The position numbers and the translations under genes were made by a program. The notes beneath the pieces are model-generated. The model was not told the origin of the DNA and ran no database searches. It worked only from the letters and a program-made list of their open reading frames with translations. A DNA stretch of 64,000 nucleotides from Streptomyces bicolor (lineage in GTDB: Bacteria > Actinomycetota > Actinomycetes > Streptomycetales > Streptomycetaceae), in contig NZ_JOFS01000016.1 in NCBI RefSeq assembly GCF_000719285.1, positions 84,268 to 148,267 on the forward strand, given 5' to 3'. Of the stretch, positions 33,676 to 44,544 are shown one piece after another. How positions within the stretch are numbered: position 1 is the first letter of the stretch; every line of letters starts with the position of its first letter.

Positions 33676-34367
33676 GGCGGCGGCAACTCCTTGACTCGAA
33701 CGGGGCGGGCGCATAAAGCCGCCCTAGTGTCTGTCAGCGGCCTTAGGTTACCGAGCCGTTCCCGCGCGACCGCACCCGACCCTCCCCAGGGCGCCTGAAG
33801 TACCGCCGAAGGATCGCCGAAGCACCGCCGCAGCACCTCATCGGCCCCCCCCTTCCGGCCTCTTCGGACCTGTTCCCGATCCGTCCCTTGGCCCGTCCCT
33901 TGGCCCGTCCCGTCACCCACAAGTGACCCAGGAGCCACTTTGCCGCGCACCTCGTCCGCCATTCACATAAGTCCCCGCCAAGACGCCGCGCAAAATTTCC
34001 GTGAAGGAATGCGCGACCTTCCCGGAATTGATCAACGAGTGTGCTGCCGACCTGGGTCGTGATCAATTCCGGATTCGTCCGGTACCCGACTCGGGACGCC
34101 GAACGGAGTAGCGGAAGTCGCACACTTGGAACCGGACATATGTGTACGTTCGGCCACTCGGAGGCGCCGCCGGATGTGTGTAACGTGCGCGTTTCACCTC
34201 GCCCGCAGAGCCGCTCCGACCTGCGAATACTTTCTTCCGGTCGGCCCGCGAAGCACGTTCCTGTCGGAGTTGTCAAGCCCCGAGATATGCCCTGACCTGC
34301 GAAAACGTCATTCAGAACCCGCCGTTTCCGTGTTACCCTGGATAGCCACGGAAGGGGTACCTGTCAC
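33676..34367. other. long intergenic region upstream of carD
   Basis: About 690 bp with no convincing gene. It contains a near-perfect tandem CGTCCCTTGGCC (about 33882-33910). It also carries a perfect long-range inverted repeat, CCGGAATTGATCA (34022-34034) and TGATCAATTCCGG (34060-34072), with a 25-bp spacer. The last 60 bp should hold the carD promoter; TACCCT and GGATAG lie shortly before the ATG at 34368. One minus-strand open frame (33743-34276) lacks protein-like composition. Confidence 0.6.
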
Positions 34368-34850
34368 ATGACGTTCAAGGTTGGCGACACCGTGGTCTAT
34401 CCCCATCACGGGGCCGCGCTGATCGAGGCCATCGAAACTCGCCAGATCAAAGGCGTGGACAAGACCTACTTGGTGCTGAAGGTCGCCCAGGGTGACCTGA
34501 CGGTACGTGTGCCAGCGGACAATGCGGAGTTCGTCGGCGTGCGTGATGTGGTCGGTCAGGACGGGCTGGACCGGGTCTTCGAGGTACTGCGCGCGCCGTA
34601 TGCCGAGGAGCCCACGAACTGGTCGCGTCGTTACAAGGCAAATCTGGAGAAGCTCGCCTCCGGCGATGTCATCAAGGTCGCGGAAGTCGTGCGTGACCTG
34701 TGGCGTCGTGAGCGCGAGCGCGGACTCTCCGCCGGTGAGAAGCGCATGCTCGCCAAAGCCCGCCAGATCCTGGTGAGCGAGCTCGCCCTCGCGGAGAACA
34801 CCAACGAGGACAAGGCCGAGGCCCTGCTCGACGAGGTCCTCGCGTCCTGA
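34368..34850 (+). CDS. carD: CarD-family RNA polymerase-binding transcription factor
   Basis: 160 residues. The N-terminal Tudor-like RID ([38 protein letters not shown]) binds the RNA polymerase beta subunit; the C-terminal helical domain ([39 protein letters not shown]) contacts promoter DNA, with Trp108 at the position that wedges the open complex. Stabilises open promoters, notably of rRNA genes. Upstream of ispD-ispF as in mycobacteria. Confidence 0.96.
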   Translation: MTFKVGDTVVYPHHGAALIEAIETRQIKGVDKTYLVLKVAQGDLTVRVPADNAEFVGVRDVVGQDGLDRVFEVLRAPYAEEPTNWSRRYKANLEKLASGDVIKVAEVVRDLWRRERERGLSAGEKRMLAKARQILVSELALAENTNEDKAEALLDEVLAS

Positions 34851-35125
34851 CGCGGTCCAGCCGCCTCAGTTCAGCACAAGCTGTGTTGTTTTAAAGAAGT
34901 GCCGCGGTGCCCGATGACGTAACAGCTGTCGCCGGGCGCTGCGGCATGTTCGCGCTCAGACGCCGTCAAGACGCTCACACTCGGGGGAATCCCCCCGATA
35001 CTTGACGTGCCGGGCCCGGGCAGCAGGCTCGACCGACTGTCACGGAAGGGTCCGGTCAAGGCGTCGCGCCCGGCACGCTGTGGCCATACCCAAGTTGGCC
35101 GAGCACACAAACCTGACAGGAACCG

Positions 35126-35914
35126 ATGTCTGACGTTTCGCGCCCTTCGCCCTCGGAAGCCCGTACCGGGAACCCTGCCGGGACCTCCGCCGGAACCCGT
35201 ACCGCCGTCGTGATCCCGGCCGCCGGCCGGGGCGTACGTCTTGGCCCGGGCGCCCCCAAGGCGCTCCGCGCACTGAACGGCACGCCCATGCTCATCCACG
35301 CGGTGCGCGCGATGGCCGCGTCCCGCGCCGTCTCCCTCGTGGTCGTCGTGGCCCCGCCCGACGGTGCCGCCGAGGTCAAGAGCCTGCTCGACGCGCACGC
35401 GCTGCCCGAGCGCACCGACTTCCTGGTGGTCCCCGGCGGGGAGTCCCGCCAGGAGTCCGTCAGGCTCGGCCTGGACGCGCTGCCGCCGGACTACGACATC
35501 GTCCTGGTGCACGACGCGGCGCGCCCGCTGGTCCCGGTGGACACGGTCGACGCGGTGATCGAGGCGGTACGGGACGGCGCACCGGCGGTCGTCCCCGCGC
35601 TGCCCCTCGCGGACACGGTCAAGGAAGTCGACCCCGCGGCGAACCCCGGCGAACCGGAGCCGGTGGTGGCCACCCCGCGGCGCGCCCGCCTCCGTGCCGT
35701 ACAGACCCCGCAGGGCTTCGACCGCGCCACGCTGATCCGTGCGCACGAGACGGTGACCGACGACGTCACCGACGACGCCGGCATGGTCGAGCAACTCGGC
35801 CTGACGGTCGTGGTCGTCCCCGGCCACGAGGAGGCCTTCAAGGTCACCCGCCCGCTGGACCTGGTGCTGGCCGAGGCGGTCCTGGCGCGCCGGAGGCTGA
35901 ACGATGGCTTCTGA
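35126..35914 (+). CDS. ispD: 2-C-methyl-D-erythritol 4-phosphate cytidylyltransferase
   Basis: 262 residues. The CTP-binding loop is [13 protein letters not shown] with the later PKALRAL; other signature blocks are [27 protein letters not shown] and [13 protein letters not shown]. Third step of the non-mevalonate isoprenoid pathway. The N-terminal 25 residues are a Ser/Gly/Pro extension, so a later start is possible but no better ribosome site is seen. Overlaps ispF by 11 bp. Confidence 0.95.
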   Translation: MSDVSRPSPSEARTGNPAGTSAGTRTAVVIPAAGRGVRLGPGAPKALRALNGTPMLIHAVRAMAASRAVSLVVVVAPPDGAAEVKSLLDAHALPERTDFLVVPGGESRQESVRLGLDALPPDYDIVLVHDAARPLVPVDTVDAVIEAVRDGAPAVVPALPLADTVKEVDPAANPGEPEPVVATPRRARLRAVQTPQGFDRATLIRAHETVTDDVTDDAGMVEQLGLTVVVVPGHEEAFKVTRPLDLVLAEAVLARRRLNDGF

Positions 35915-36422
35915 CGGGTCTGATTTCCGGCTACCGCCGGGTGGCCTCTTGCCCCAGGTCGGCATCGGCACCGACATCCACGCCTTCGAGGAGGGCCGCG
36001 AACTGTGGTGCGCGGGCCTGAAGTGGGAGGGCGAGGGCCCCGGCCTCGCCGGCCACTCGGACGCGGACGTCGTCGCACACGCCGCCTGCAACGCCCTCTT
36101 CTCGGCGGCCGGCCTCGGCGACCTGGGGCAGCACTTCGGCACCGGGCGCCCCGAGTGGTCGGGGGCCCCGGGCGTCGTACTCCTCACCGAGGCGGCCCGG
36201 ATCGTACGCGAGGCGGGCTTCCGCATCGGCAACATCGCGGTCCAGGTGGTCGGCCCCCGCCCGAAGATCGGCAAGCGGCGCGACGAGGCGCAGAAGATCC
36301 TTTCGGAGGCGGCGGGCGCGCCGGTGTCGGTCTCGGGCGCGACCACCGACGGCCTCGGCTTCCCGGGACGCGACGAGGGGCTGATGGCGGTGGCGACGGC
36401 GCTGGTGGTGCGCGTCGGCTGA
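35904..36422 (+). CDS. ispF: 2-C-methyl-D-erythritol 2,4-cyclodiphosphate synthase
   Basis: 172 residues with ATG 35904 inside the end of ispD. Metal ligands are in GIGTDIHAF (Asp, His) and [24 protein letters not shown] and VVGPRPKIG follow the family. Forms MEcPP from CDP-ME 2-phosphate as a trimer. Overlap with ispD indicates a fixed expression ratio. Confidence 0.96.
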   Translation: MASDGSDFRLPPGGLLPQVGIGTDIHAFEEGRELWCAGLKWEGEGPGLAGHSDADVVAHAACNALFSAAGLGDLGQHFGTGRPEWSGAPGVVLLTEAARIVREAGFRIGNIAVQVVGPRPKIGKRRDEAQKILSEAAGAPVSVSGATTDGLGFPGRDEGLMAVATALVVRVG

Positions 36423-36436
36423 GCGGCGATCGACAT

Positions 36437-36461
36437 GGGGGACGTCACGAATACGTCCCCC
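36437..36461 (+). terminator. hairpin between ispF and cysS
   Basis: GGGGGACGT (36437-36445) and ACGTCCCCC (36453-36461) are perfect 9-bp arms with a 7-nt loop, followed by TTGAG. It may end the carD/isp transcript or act as an attenuator ahead of cysS (start 36511). Confidence 0.6.
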
Positions 36462-36510
36462 TTGAGCCGAAGGTCCCAGGGCACTCCCATACGCCTACTA
36501 CCCTGGTGTC

Positions 36511-37908
36511 GTGACTATTCGCCTGTACGACACCAGCGCCCGGCAGATCCGTGACTTCACCCCGCTCAAGCCGGGCTGTGTCTCGATCTACCTCTGTGGC
36601 GCCACCGTGCAGGCGGCCCCGCACATCGGGCACATCCGCTCCGGGCTCAACTTCGACATCATGCGCCGCTGGTTCGAGTACCGCGGCTATGACGTGACGT
36701 TCATCCGGAACGTCACGGACATCGACGACAAGATCATCACCAAGGCCGCCGAGCAGGGCCGTCCGTGGTGGTCCATCGGGTACGAGAACGAGCGGGCGTT
36801 CAACGACGGCTACACCGCCCTCGGCTGCCTCCCGCCGACGTACGAGCCCCGCGCCACCGGCCATGTCACCGAGATGGTCGAGATGATGCAGGGCCTCATC
36901 GAGCGCGGACACGCCTACGAGGCGGACGGCAACGTCTACTTCGACGTGCGGTCCTTCCCGGGATACCTGGAGCTGTCGCGGCAGGAGCTGGACAACCTCC
37001 TGCAGCCGTCCGGCGAGGGCGAGACCGGCAAGCGCGACCCGCGCGACTTCGCCATGTGGAAGTCGGCCAAGCCCGGCGAGCCGACCTGGGCGACGCCGTG
37101 GGGCCCCGGGCGCCCCGGCTGGCACCTGGAGTGCTCGGCCATGGCGCACAAATACCTCGGCACCGCCTTCGACATCCACGGCGGCGGTCTCGACCTGATC
37201 TTCCCGCACCACGAGAACGAGATCGCCCAGGCCAAGGCCTACGGCGACGAGTTCGCCCGGTACTGGGTGCACAACGCCTGGGTCACCATGGCCGGCGACA
37301 AGATGTCGAAGTCGCTCGGCAACAGCGTCCTGGTCAGCGAGATGGTCAAGGCATGGCGCCCGGTCGTCCTGCGCTACTACCTCGGCACCCCGCACTACCG
37401 CTCGATGATCGAGTACAGCGAAGAGGCCCTGCGCGAAGCCGAATCCGCCTTCGCGCGCATCGAGGGCTTCGTGCAGCGCGTGGTGGAGAAGGCCGGAGTG
37501 GTCGAGCCGTCCGCCGAGGTGCCGCTCGCCTTCGCCGAGGCCATGGACGACGACCTGGGCGTCCCGCAGGCGCTGGCCGTCGTGCACACCACGGTCCGGC
37601 AGGGCAACTCCGCACTCGCCGCCGACGACAAGGAAGCCGCGGTGGCCCGCCTCGCCGAGGTCCGCGCCATGCTCGGCGTTCTCGGCCTGGACCCGCTCGA
37701 CCCGCACTGGGCCGGCGAGACCGACCGCGGCGAGGACCTGCACGGCGTGGTCGACACCCTGGTCCGCATGGTCCTCGACCAGCGCGAGGCGGCCCGCTCC
37801 CGCAAGGACTGGGCGACGGCGGACGCCATCCGCGACCAGCTCAACCAGTCGGGCCTCGTCATCGAGGACGGCCCGCAGGGCCCGCGCTGGAGTCTCGGCC
37901 CGCGCTGA
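36511..37908 (+). CDS. cysS: cysteinyl-tRNA synthetase
   Basis: 465 residues from GTG 36511. Class I signatures: the HIGH box in [13 protein letters not shown] after the zinc-binding [35 protein letters not shown] with the Cys/His zinc ligands, and KMSKSLGN. The full-length C-terminal helical domain (DALS) shows this is the translational enzyme and not MshC, the shorter mycothiol ligase. Confidence 0.97.
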   Translation: MTIRLYDTSARQIRDFTPLKPGCVSIYLCGATVQAAPHIGHIRSGLNFDIMRRWFEYRGYDVTFIRNVTDIDDKIITKAAEQGRPWWSIGYENERAFNDGYTALGCLPPTYEPRATGHVTEMVEMMQGLIERGHAYEADGNVYFDVRSFPGYLELSRQELDNLLQPSGEGETGKRDPRDFAMWKSAKPGEPTWATPWGPGRPGWHLECSAMAHKYLGTAFDIHGGGLDLIFPHHENEIAQAKAYGDEFARYWVHNAWVTMAGDKMSKSLGNSVLVSEMVKAWRPVVLRYYLGTPHYRSMIEYSEEALREAESAFARIEGFVQRVVEKAGVVEPSAEVPLAFAEAMDDDLGVPQALAVVHTTVRQGNSALAADDKEAAVARLAEVRAMLGVLGLDPLDPHWAGETDRGEDLHGVVDTLVRMVLDQREAARSRKDWATADAIRDQLNQSGLVIEDGPQGPRWSLGPR

Positions 37909-37934
37909 CCGGGCACACGCAACCGAAGATCGAT

Positions 37935-37962
37935 TGTGCCGCCCGGCCATCCGGGCGGCACA
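37935..37962 (+). terminator. terminator of cysS
   Basis: TGTGCCGCCCGG (37935-37946) and CCGGGCGGCACA (37951-37962) are perfect 12-bp arms with a 4-nt loop, 26 bp after the cysS stop. Confidence 0.8.
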
Positions 37963-38007
37963 CTGCATAGACGTACGTACGAACGCCTCACGACAGACAG
38001 GTAGGTC

Positions 38008-38949
38008 ATGGCAGCCAACAACCGCCGCATGTCCGGCAAGAAGGGCGCGCAGGTCGGCAGTGGCGGCCAGCGGCGCAAGGGGCTGGAGGGCAAGGGCCCG
38101 ACCCCGCCCGCCGAGATGCGCAAGGGGCACAAGAAGAATCGCATCGCCACCGCCAAGGCGAAGCAGACCGCGCGCCGTCCCGCGCCGCGGGGCCGCGGCG
38201 GCAAGGGCACGTCCGAGCTGGTCGTCGGCCGTAACCCGGTCGTGGAGGCACTGCGCGAGGGCGTCCCGGCCTCCACGCTCTACGTCCAGCAGTTCATCGA
38301 CAACGACGAGCGCGTCCGCGAGGCACTCCAGCTCGCCGCCGAGCGCGGCGGCATCAACCTCATGGAGGCCCCGCGCCCCGAGCTGGACCGCATGACGAAC
38401 GGCCTCAACCACCAGGGCCTCGTCCTCCAGGTCCCGCCCTACGAGTACGCGCACCCCGAGGACCTCGTCGGCGCTGCCGCCGACGCGGGGGAGGACCCGC
38501 TCATCGTCGCCCTCGACGGCGTGACGGATCCGCGCAACCTGGGCGCCGTCGTCCGCTCGGTCTCCGCCTTCGGCGGCCACGGGGTCGTCGTACCGGAGCG
38601 ACGCGCGGCGGGCATGACGGCCGGCGCCTGGAAGACATCGGCCGGCACGGCGGCCCGCACACCGGTCGCCCGCGCCACGAACCTGACCCGCGCCCTGGAG
38701 TCGTACAAGAAGGCGGGCATCGTGGTCGTCGGTCTGACCGCCGACGGCGAGGCCGAACTCGGCGACCTGGAGGCCCTGGAGGGCCCGGTGGTGATCGTGG
38801 TCGGCAGCGAGGGGAAGGGCCTGTCGCGCCTGGTCGGGGAGACGTGCGACTTCCGCGTGCGGATCCCCATGCCCGGCGGAGCGGAGTCGCTGAACGCCGG
38901 TGTGGCGGCGGGCATCGTCCTGTACGAGGCGGCCCGCCGACGCGTCTGA
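38008..38949 (+). CDS. rlmB: 23S rRNA (guanosine-2'-O)-methyltransferase, TrmH/RlmB type
   Basis: 313 residues. A Lys/Arg/Gly-rich N-terminal extension of about 70 residues precedes the SpoU substrate-binding domain ([15 protein letters not shown]) and the knotted methyltransferase domain: motif 1 [17 protein letters not shown], motif 2 [15 protein letters not shown], motif 3 [18 protein letters not shown]. Methylates the 2'-OH of G2251 (E. coli numbering) in the peptidyl-transferase loop. Downstream of cysS as is common in actinobacteria. Confidence 0.93.
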   Translation: MAANNRRMSGKKGAQVGSGGQRRKGLEGKGPTPPAEMRKGHKKNRIATAKAKQTARRPAPRGRGGKGTSELVVGRNPVVEALREGVPASTLYVQQFIDNDERVREALQLAAERGGINLMEAPRPELDRMTNGLNHQGLVLQVPPYEYAHPEDLVGAAADAGEDPLIVALDGVTDPRNLGAVVRSVSAFGGHGVVVPERRAAGMTAGAWKTSAGTAARTPVARATNLTRALESYKKAGIVVVGLTADGEAELGDLEALEGPVVIVVGSEGKGLSRLVGETCDFRVRIPMPGGAESLNAGVAAGIVLYEAARRRV

Positions 38950-39108
38950 ACAGACCTCGGAACCCGACACCTGAACAGGCATCCGTGGCATCACCCGTGC
39001 GGGTTAATTCTGGTGACAGTGGTGCGACCTGCGCATCTTTGACGGGGTCCGGACAGATCGGACCGGTCAAGGCAGTGTCCTAACGTCACGTCACTCGGTT
39101 AGTTGAGT

Positions 39109-40746
39109 GTGGACACCAGAACACCCCGCACACCCACGGGGGACCGCTCGTCGGGATTCGACGACGCTCCCGCGCTGAGCATGGTGAAGGTGCCGAGCGA
39201 TCCGGCGCAGATCATCGTCAATCACGCGAGTTTCCGCGTGCTGTTGGGCGCGTCGACCGGGCGCACCAAATCCCTGCGGATCGCACGGCACTTGAGCGCC
39301 ACCGAGGACACCGCCCGCATCCCCGTCGTGGGCGCGGCCGGCAGAGCGGGCGCGGCCACCGGCCCCCGCCGCCGGGTCGCCGTCTGGAACGGCACGTCCG
39401 CGCCCGACGACACCGGCGCCCACCGCCTGCTCCAGGCCGTGCGGGACGGCAGCGTCCGCCACGGCGACGAACCGGTCCCCGCAGGGGCCACCCAGGTCAT
39501 CCCGCGCGTGGAGGTGGGCGGCGGCTATGACGGGGGCTACGACGACGCGTTGACGCAGACGGTCGAAACACCGACCGTCGGCGCGCAGCGCACCCACGAG
39601 TCGATGGAGACCCGCCTCCTGCCGAGCATGCGCACGGTGGAGAGCGCATACGACGAGGAACTCGCGTACGGCGCCGAGGGCTTCGCCGAGGACTACGAAG
39701 GCGGGGCCGACGGTCCGGACGAGACCGGCACGCCACTCAAGCGCCTGGGCGACGACCCGGCACGGCACGCCTACTACCCCGGCCGCCGGATGAACCTCGG
39801 CGTGGTACTCCTCCCCCTCCGCGTCTTCCTCGGCTTCATCTCCATCTACGCCGGCATGGGCAAGCTGTGCGACCCCGTCTACTTCGACGGCGGCAAGCGC
39901 GGCTCGATGGTGAAGTGGCTCAACACCCTGCACCCCTGGGAAGTCGCCGAGCCCCTGCGCCAGTTCGCCCTCGAACACCCCGTCGGCTCCGGCCTGGTCA
40001 TCGCCTTCTTCCAGGTCATCGTGGGCGTCCTCACGGTCCTGGGCTGCTGGCAACGAGTGGCCGCGGTCGTCGGAGCGCTGCTGTCCGCCGCACTCCTGGT
40101 CACCGTCAGCTGGAAGAGCGTCCCGGTCTACGACGCCCCCGACATCATCTACCTGGCGGCGTGGTCCCCCCTGATCATCGCCGGCGCCCCCGTCTACTCG
40201 ATCGACGGCCGCCTGGCCGGCATGGCCTGGCGCCGTCTCGGCCCGCGCTCGGACATCTGGGAGCTGCGCCGCTACGTCCTTCGCCGAGGCGCCCTGATCA
40301 CGGCGATCGTCACGGGCCTCACCCTCCTCGTCGGCTCCCTGCTCGGCGGTGCGGTCCGCGACGCCGACCGCGTCGTGGTCCCCGGCCCCGGCGAGGCCCC
40401 GCGCAACGAACTCCCCGGCTCCCCGCTCCCGCAGGAGCCCGACCAGCGCGAGAGGACGCCGTCCGCCTCCAACTCGCCCACCCAGGGCGCCACGTCGGGA
40501 ACGGCCGCCCCGTCGGGCGCCGCGACGACGCCGGGCGCCACGAGCGACACGGGCACGACCGGCGCCGGTACGCCCAGCCAGACCCAGGGCACGGCGGGCC
40601 AGGCCCCACCCCAGCAGTCCACCCCGGCCGACGAGGCCCCCAGCACCAGCACCGGCCCCACGTCCGGAGGCCCCACCTCCGGCGGCGGCTCCACCGGCGG
40701 CTCCGGCGACGGAGAACCCGGCCTGGTGGGCGGCTTGTTGGGGTAG
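39109..40746 (+). CDS. DoxX-family membrane protein with large cytoplasmic N-terminus
   Basis: About 545 residues from GTG 39109; TTG 39103 is in frame and neither has a clear ribosome site. Residues 1-225 are hydrophilic, with SMVKVPSDPAQIIVNHASFRV and an acidic stretch. The middle holds about four membrane helices of the DoxX type (LRVFLGFISIYAGMGKL, GLVIAFFQVIVGVLTVLG, VVGALLSAALLVTVSW, IIYLAAWSPLIIAGAP). One more helix (ALITAIVTGLTLLVGSLLGG) leads to a Ser/Thr/Pro/Gly-rich C-terminal tail. DoxX proteins relate to thiosulfate/quinone or mycothiol-dependent redox complexes; the role here is unknown. Confidence 0.8.
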   Translation: MDTRTPRTPTGDRSSGFDDAPALSMVKVPSDPAQIIVNHASFRVLLGASTGRTKSLRIARHLSATEDTARIPVVGAAGRAGAATGPRRRVAVWNGTSAPDDTGAHRLLQAVRDGSVRHGDEPVPAGATQVIPRVEVGGGYDGGYDDALTQTVETPTVGAQRTHESMETRLLPSMRTVESAYDEELAYGAEGFAEDYEGGADGPDETGTPLKRLGDDPARHAYYPGRRMNLGVVLLPLRVFLGFISIYAGMGKLCDPVYFDGGKRGSMVKWLNTLHPWEVAEPLRQFALEHPVGSGLVIAFFQVIVGVLTVLGCWQRVAAVVGALLSAALLVTVSWKSVPVYDAPDIIYLAAWSPLIIAGAPVYSIDGRLAGMAWRRLGPRSDIWELRRYVLRRGALITAIVTGLTLLVGSLLGGAVRDADRVVVPGPGEAPRNELPGSPLPQEPDQRERTPSASNSPTQGATSGTAAPSGAATTPGATSDTGTTGAGTPSQTQGTAGQAPPQQSTPADEAPSTSTGPTSGGPTSGGGSTGGSGDGEPGLVGGLLG

Positions 40747-40766
40747 ACGGGCCGAGTGCGACGAAA

Positions 40767-40802
40767 AAGGGCCCCTGGACGCGGTGACGTCCGGGGGCCC
40801 TT
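40767..40802 (+). terminator. terminator of the DoxX gene
   Basis: AAGGGCCCCTGGACG (40767-40781) pairs with CGTCCGGGGGCCCTT (40788-40802) with one mismatch and a 6-nt loop, 20 bp after the stop codon; an A-run precedes it. Confidence 0.82.
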
Positions 40803-41124
40803 CGCCGTGGAGGCTGTACGGCGATGGAGGCGCCGCCTGATTGTCAGTTGCCCGGCGTGGGGGCTGGGCGGGGGTGGGTGCGCGGCCCGGCGCGACGGGG
40901 TGCCGCTGCGCCCACCCGTGCCGCCCCAGCGGCACGACTGCCCGCACCTAGGGCAGGGAGGCCGGAAGGACGTGTACCCCCGGCCCGGCCCCGACCCACA
41001 ACCCACCCGCAGGCGCTACGCGCACCCCACCGGACAGTAACGGGCCGCCGCAGGCATCACACGCGCACCCCCACCGAACCCGCAGAGGCGCCACAGCCCG
41101 AACGACGGTCCCCCCGCGGAGCGC
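40803..41124. repeat. gene-free spacer with a dispersed-repeat-like element
   Basis: No gene is supported in these 322 bp. The central part holds GTGCCGCTG (40900-40908) and CAGCGGCAC (40927-40935) around CGCCCACCCGTGCCGCCC, a pattern I associate with short intergenic repeats scattered through Streptomyces genomes. The rest is C-rich sequence without structure I can interpret. Confidence 0.4.
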
Positions 41125-41856
41125 TCAGCGCCCCAGCGCCGCCAGTTCCTTCGCCGCCTCCGTCAGGTCCTTCGCCGTGTCGATGGCACGCCAGTACGCG
41201 CCCTGCGGGATCGGGAACCCGGCCAGCCGGTTCTCTCGGGCGAGATGGGGGAACGTCGTGCGCTCGTGGTCGCCGCGTTCGGGGAGAAGCGAGGCGAACT
41301 CGGGGGAGAAGACGTAGACACCCGCGTTGATCTCGAAGGTCGACGGCGGCGCCTCGATGAAGTCGGTGATGTGCCCGAAGCCGTCCGTCTGGACCGCACC
41401 CCACGGGAGACGTGGACGGGCCAGCGCGAGCGTCGCGACGGCGTCGCGCTCGGTGTGGAAGTCCGCCATGTCCCGCAGCGAGAACCGCGTCCAGATGTCC
41501 CCGTTGGTGGCGTACCAGGGCCGGTCCGGATGCGGCAGATGCGCGGCCGCGTACTTCAGACCACCGCCCCTGCCGAGCGGCTCCGTCTCGACGACGGTGG
41601 TCACCCGCACCGGCAGCTCGGCCGACTTCAGCCAGTCCTGCAGCACCTCGGCGAGGTGACCGCAGCTGACCACCACATCCGTCACACCCTCCTCGGCGAG
41701 CCAGGCAAGCTGATGGCCGATGATCGGCGTCCCCGTACCAGGGATCTCGACCATCGGCTTGGGCCGGTCGTCGGTGTACGGACGCAGCCGGGACCCCTGG
41801 CCCCCGGCCAGGACGACGGCTTGAACGGGGCGGGACGCGGCATTCGGATCAGTCAT
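41125..41856 (-). CDS. NDP-sugar pyrophosphorylase-like nucleotidyltransferase
   Basis: 243 residues from ATG 41856. The nucleotide-binding signature AGGQGSRLRPYTDDRPKPM is complete; the metal-binding Asp is in YATNGDIWTRF; FEINAGVYVFSPEF follows the GT-A nucleotidyltransferase pattern. It should activate a sugar phosphate with NTP; the sugar and nucleotide are not predictable. It stands alone, convergent with the DoxX gene. Confidence 0.88.
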   Translation of the reverse strand: MTDPNAASRPVQAVVLAGGQGSRLRPYTDDRPKPMVEIPGTGTPIIGHQLAWLAEEGVTDVVVSCGHLAEVLQDWLKSAELPVRVTTVVETEPLGRGGGLKYAAAHLPHPDRPWYATNGDIWTRFSLRDMADFHTERDAVATLALARPRLPWGAVQTDGFGHITDFIEAPPSTFEINAGVYVFSPEFASLLPERGDHERTTFPHLARENRLAGFPIPQGAYWRAIDTAKDLTEAAKELAALGR

Positions 41857-41972
41857 GACCGAACTGTACGCGGCGCCCCGCTCGCGGCATTCCCCGGCAA
41901 CCGTTCCTTAACCAGCCGTTACCGTCCGCAATAGGAGTGTTCAGTTCAAGGAGTGTGCATCTCAAGGACCGT

Positions 41973-42431
41973 TCAGCTGTGCGCCGCCGCCACGCCGGAG
42001 GCGAACGCGGTGTCGCAGACCGGCCGAGCGTACGACTGCGCCCGCGACGGGCCGTACACCCGCACCGCGGCCCGCCCGAGCGCACGGGCGATCGAGGCGC
42101 AGTGCCGGGCCAGCGAGGGACGCTCGTGGACGGCCTGCTGGAGATGGGTCAGGGCGACGCCCGGGTCCTTCTCCTGCAGCTCGGTCAGGAGCTGGTCGCG
42201 CAGCACGTCCTGCGGGGCGCGCGGGGCGGCCTTCTTCGCGTCACCCGCGTTCGTGACGTCGGTCGCGGTGAGCACCGAGTCCGAGGGGTTCCCCGACCAG
42301 TTGACCCGGGTGACCGCGAGGGTCCCGGAGAGCACCAGGACGACGGGCAGGACGAGGGCGAGAGTGCGGCCGAGCTGGCGGGCGGGGCCCCGGTGGCCGC
42401 GTCGTGTCTGTGGGTTGGTGGAGTGCTTCAC
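41973..42431 (-). CDS. small exported/membrane-anchored hypothetical protein
   Basis: 152 residues from ATG 42431. A basic N-terminus and one hydrophobic helix (LALVLPVVLVLSGTLAV) place the rest outside the cell. The exported part is helical (PQDVLRDQLLTELQEKDP, LTHLQQAVHERPSLARHCASIARALG) and contains two Cys (RHCAS and RPVCDT) that could form a disulfide. Function unknown. Confidence 0.7.
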   Translation of the reverse strand: MKHSTNPQTRRGHRGPARQLGRTLALVLPVVLVLSGTLAVTRVNWSGNPSDSVLTATDVTNAGDAKKAAPRAPQDVLRDQLLTELQEKDPGVALTHLQQAVHERPSLARHCASIARALGRAAVRVYGPSRAQSYARPVCDTAFASGVAAAHS

Positions 42432-42574
42432 GCGAGTGAGGGTAGCGTTCAGTACTGATATGGCGACATTTGGTCACCGGTTCGGGGGACGAAGTGATGC
42501 TCTTCCCTGTGCGGCGCGTTGACGCACAGCGCTCGAAATGAACCGATCTGCCGGGGTATTTGTCGACAACGAGA

Positions 42575-42602
42575 AGGGCCCCGCAGCACTCTGCGGGGCC
42601 CT
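42575..42602 (-). terminator. terminator of msiK
   Basis: AGGGCCCCGCAG (42575-42586) and CTGCGGGGCCCT (42591-42602) are perfect 12-bp arms with a CACT loop, 49 bp beyond the msiK stop on the minus strand. Confidence 0.85.
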
Positions 42603-42650
42603 CTTCGTCAACCTGGGTGAATTACCCCGGGTTGTCCTGCCTGGGCGGTC

Positions 42651-43742
<1,092 letters not shown>

Positions 43743-43830
43743 GGTGAATGGGCCCCCTTCTACCGGCAGGAACGTGCCGGACGATCCGTTGTAGGAAGGT
43801 GGTTGGTTTAGTCCACATGTGCGGACTGGC
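43743..43830 (-). ncRNA. candidate msiK RNA leader motif
   Basis: On the minus strand the msiK 5' leader contains two hairpins: AGTCC/GGACT (arms at 43823-43827 and 43810-43814) and CCGGCA-CGTTCC-TGCCGG (43780-43763). The second is followed by AAGGGGGCCC near the start codon. A conserved structured RNA, the msiK motif, is known from the 5' UTRs of actinobacterial msiK genes. I match it by position and hairpins, not by covariance model. Confidence 0.5.
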
Positions 43831-43960
43831 TCTGGACGCTACCTGGCGTTCGCCCGATCTGTCAGTACCCGGAGGCATGTGAACTTCGCGGAAATTTTCG
43901 ACAGGGCCCACTCGGAACCTGGGTACACTGCACGGGCGCGTGCGTCTCGCGTGCGCGCAG

Positions 43961-44035
43961 GCCTCCTTAGCTCAGCTGGTCCAGAGCGGCTGTCTTGTAA
44001 ACAGCAGGTCGTCGGTTCGAATCCGACAGGGGGCT
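43961..44035 (+). tRNA. tRNA-Thr (anticodon TGT)
   Basis: 75 nt folding as a full cloverleaf. The acceptor GCCTCCT pairs with AGGGGGC (one G-T), the D-arm is GCTC-AGCTGGTCCA-GAGC, the anticodon stem GCTGT/ACAGC has loop CTTGTAA (anticodon TGT), and the T-arm is GTCGG-TTCGAAT-CCGAC. CCA is not encoded. It sits at the left boundary of the variable secreted-protein segment. Confidence 0.95.
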
Positions 44036-44275
44036 CCGACAGCATCGACCATGCATCGACAATCCGTTGATCAGGGCCCCGGCGCGAATCCAAGTGCGCC
44101 TGGGCTGCTCTGTGCTTGAGGCGTACTCGCCACTCTCGGTAATTCCACGCACACCCATCTCCCCCCTGGGACACGGGATATGCACCGGTATGCAAGCCAG
44201 TCGCTACTGCTAGTGTTCGTGCAGTCACAGTAGGCAACCAGCCTCAATGCATAGGTAATGAAAACCGAGGGTTCC

Positions 44276-44512
44276 ATGCGCAAGCTTCACCAGGTCATGA
44301 TCGTCGCAGCGGCGGCCGGCAGCCTGTCCGCCATCGGTGCCGGTACCGGTGTCGCCTACGAGGTCAAGCCGACCTCGACCGACCTCTACCGCCCCTACCA
44401 GGAGTGCAGCCCGCAGACGGTGGCTAGTGGCGACCTCCCGATCGCCGTGCTCGGACTCGCCGAGACCTTCGACACCACCTGCGGTCAGTTCAACAACGCC
44501 TTCACTGGCTGA
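44276..44512 (+). CDS. small secreted protein, ECSPQ family member A
   Basis: 78 residues from ATG 44276 (CGAGGG upstream). The signal peptide begins MRKLHQVMIVAAAAGSLSAIG and is cut near GVAY. The mature peptide has LYRPYQECSPQ, a short hydrophobic run PIAVLGLAE, and a second Cys in TTCGQFNNAF, allowing one disulfide. It is paralogous to the C-terminal part of the protein at 47810-48292 (LFRPSQECSPQ). Its 5' leader is nearly the same as that of the genes at 47810 and 48757. Function unknown. Confidence 0.78.
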   Translation: MRKLHQVMIVAAAAGSLSAIGAGTGVAYEVKPTSTDLYRPYQECSPQTVASGDLPIAVLGLAETFDTTCGQFNNAFTG

Positions 44513-44544
44513 GGTCGGCGGCACGGTCGTGCGCGACGCCTTCC

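Noticed and set aside
33743..34276. 177-codon minus open frame upstream of carD
   Set aside because: Composition is not protein-like, there is no ribosome site, and the inverted repeat at 34022-34072 lies inside it; better treated as regulatory DNA.
36445..38994. 849-codon minus-strand open frame
   Set aside because: Antisense of cysS and rlmB, both unmistakable; no protein-like motifs in the shadow.
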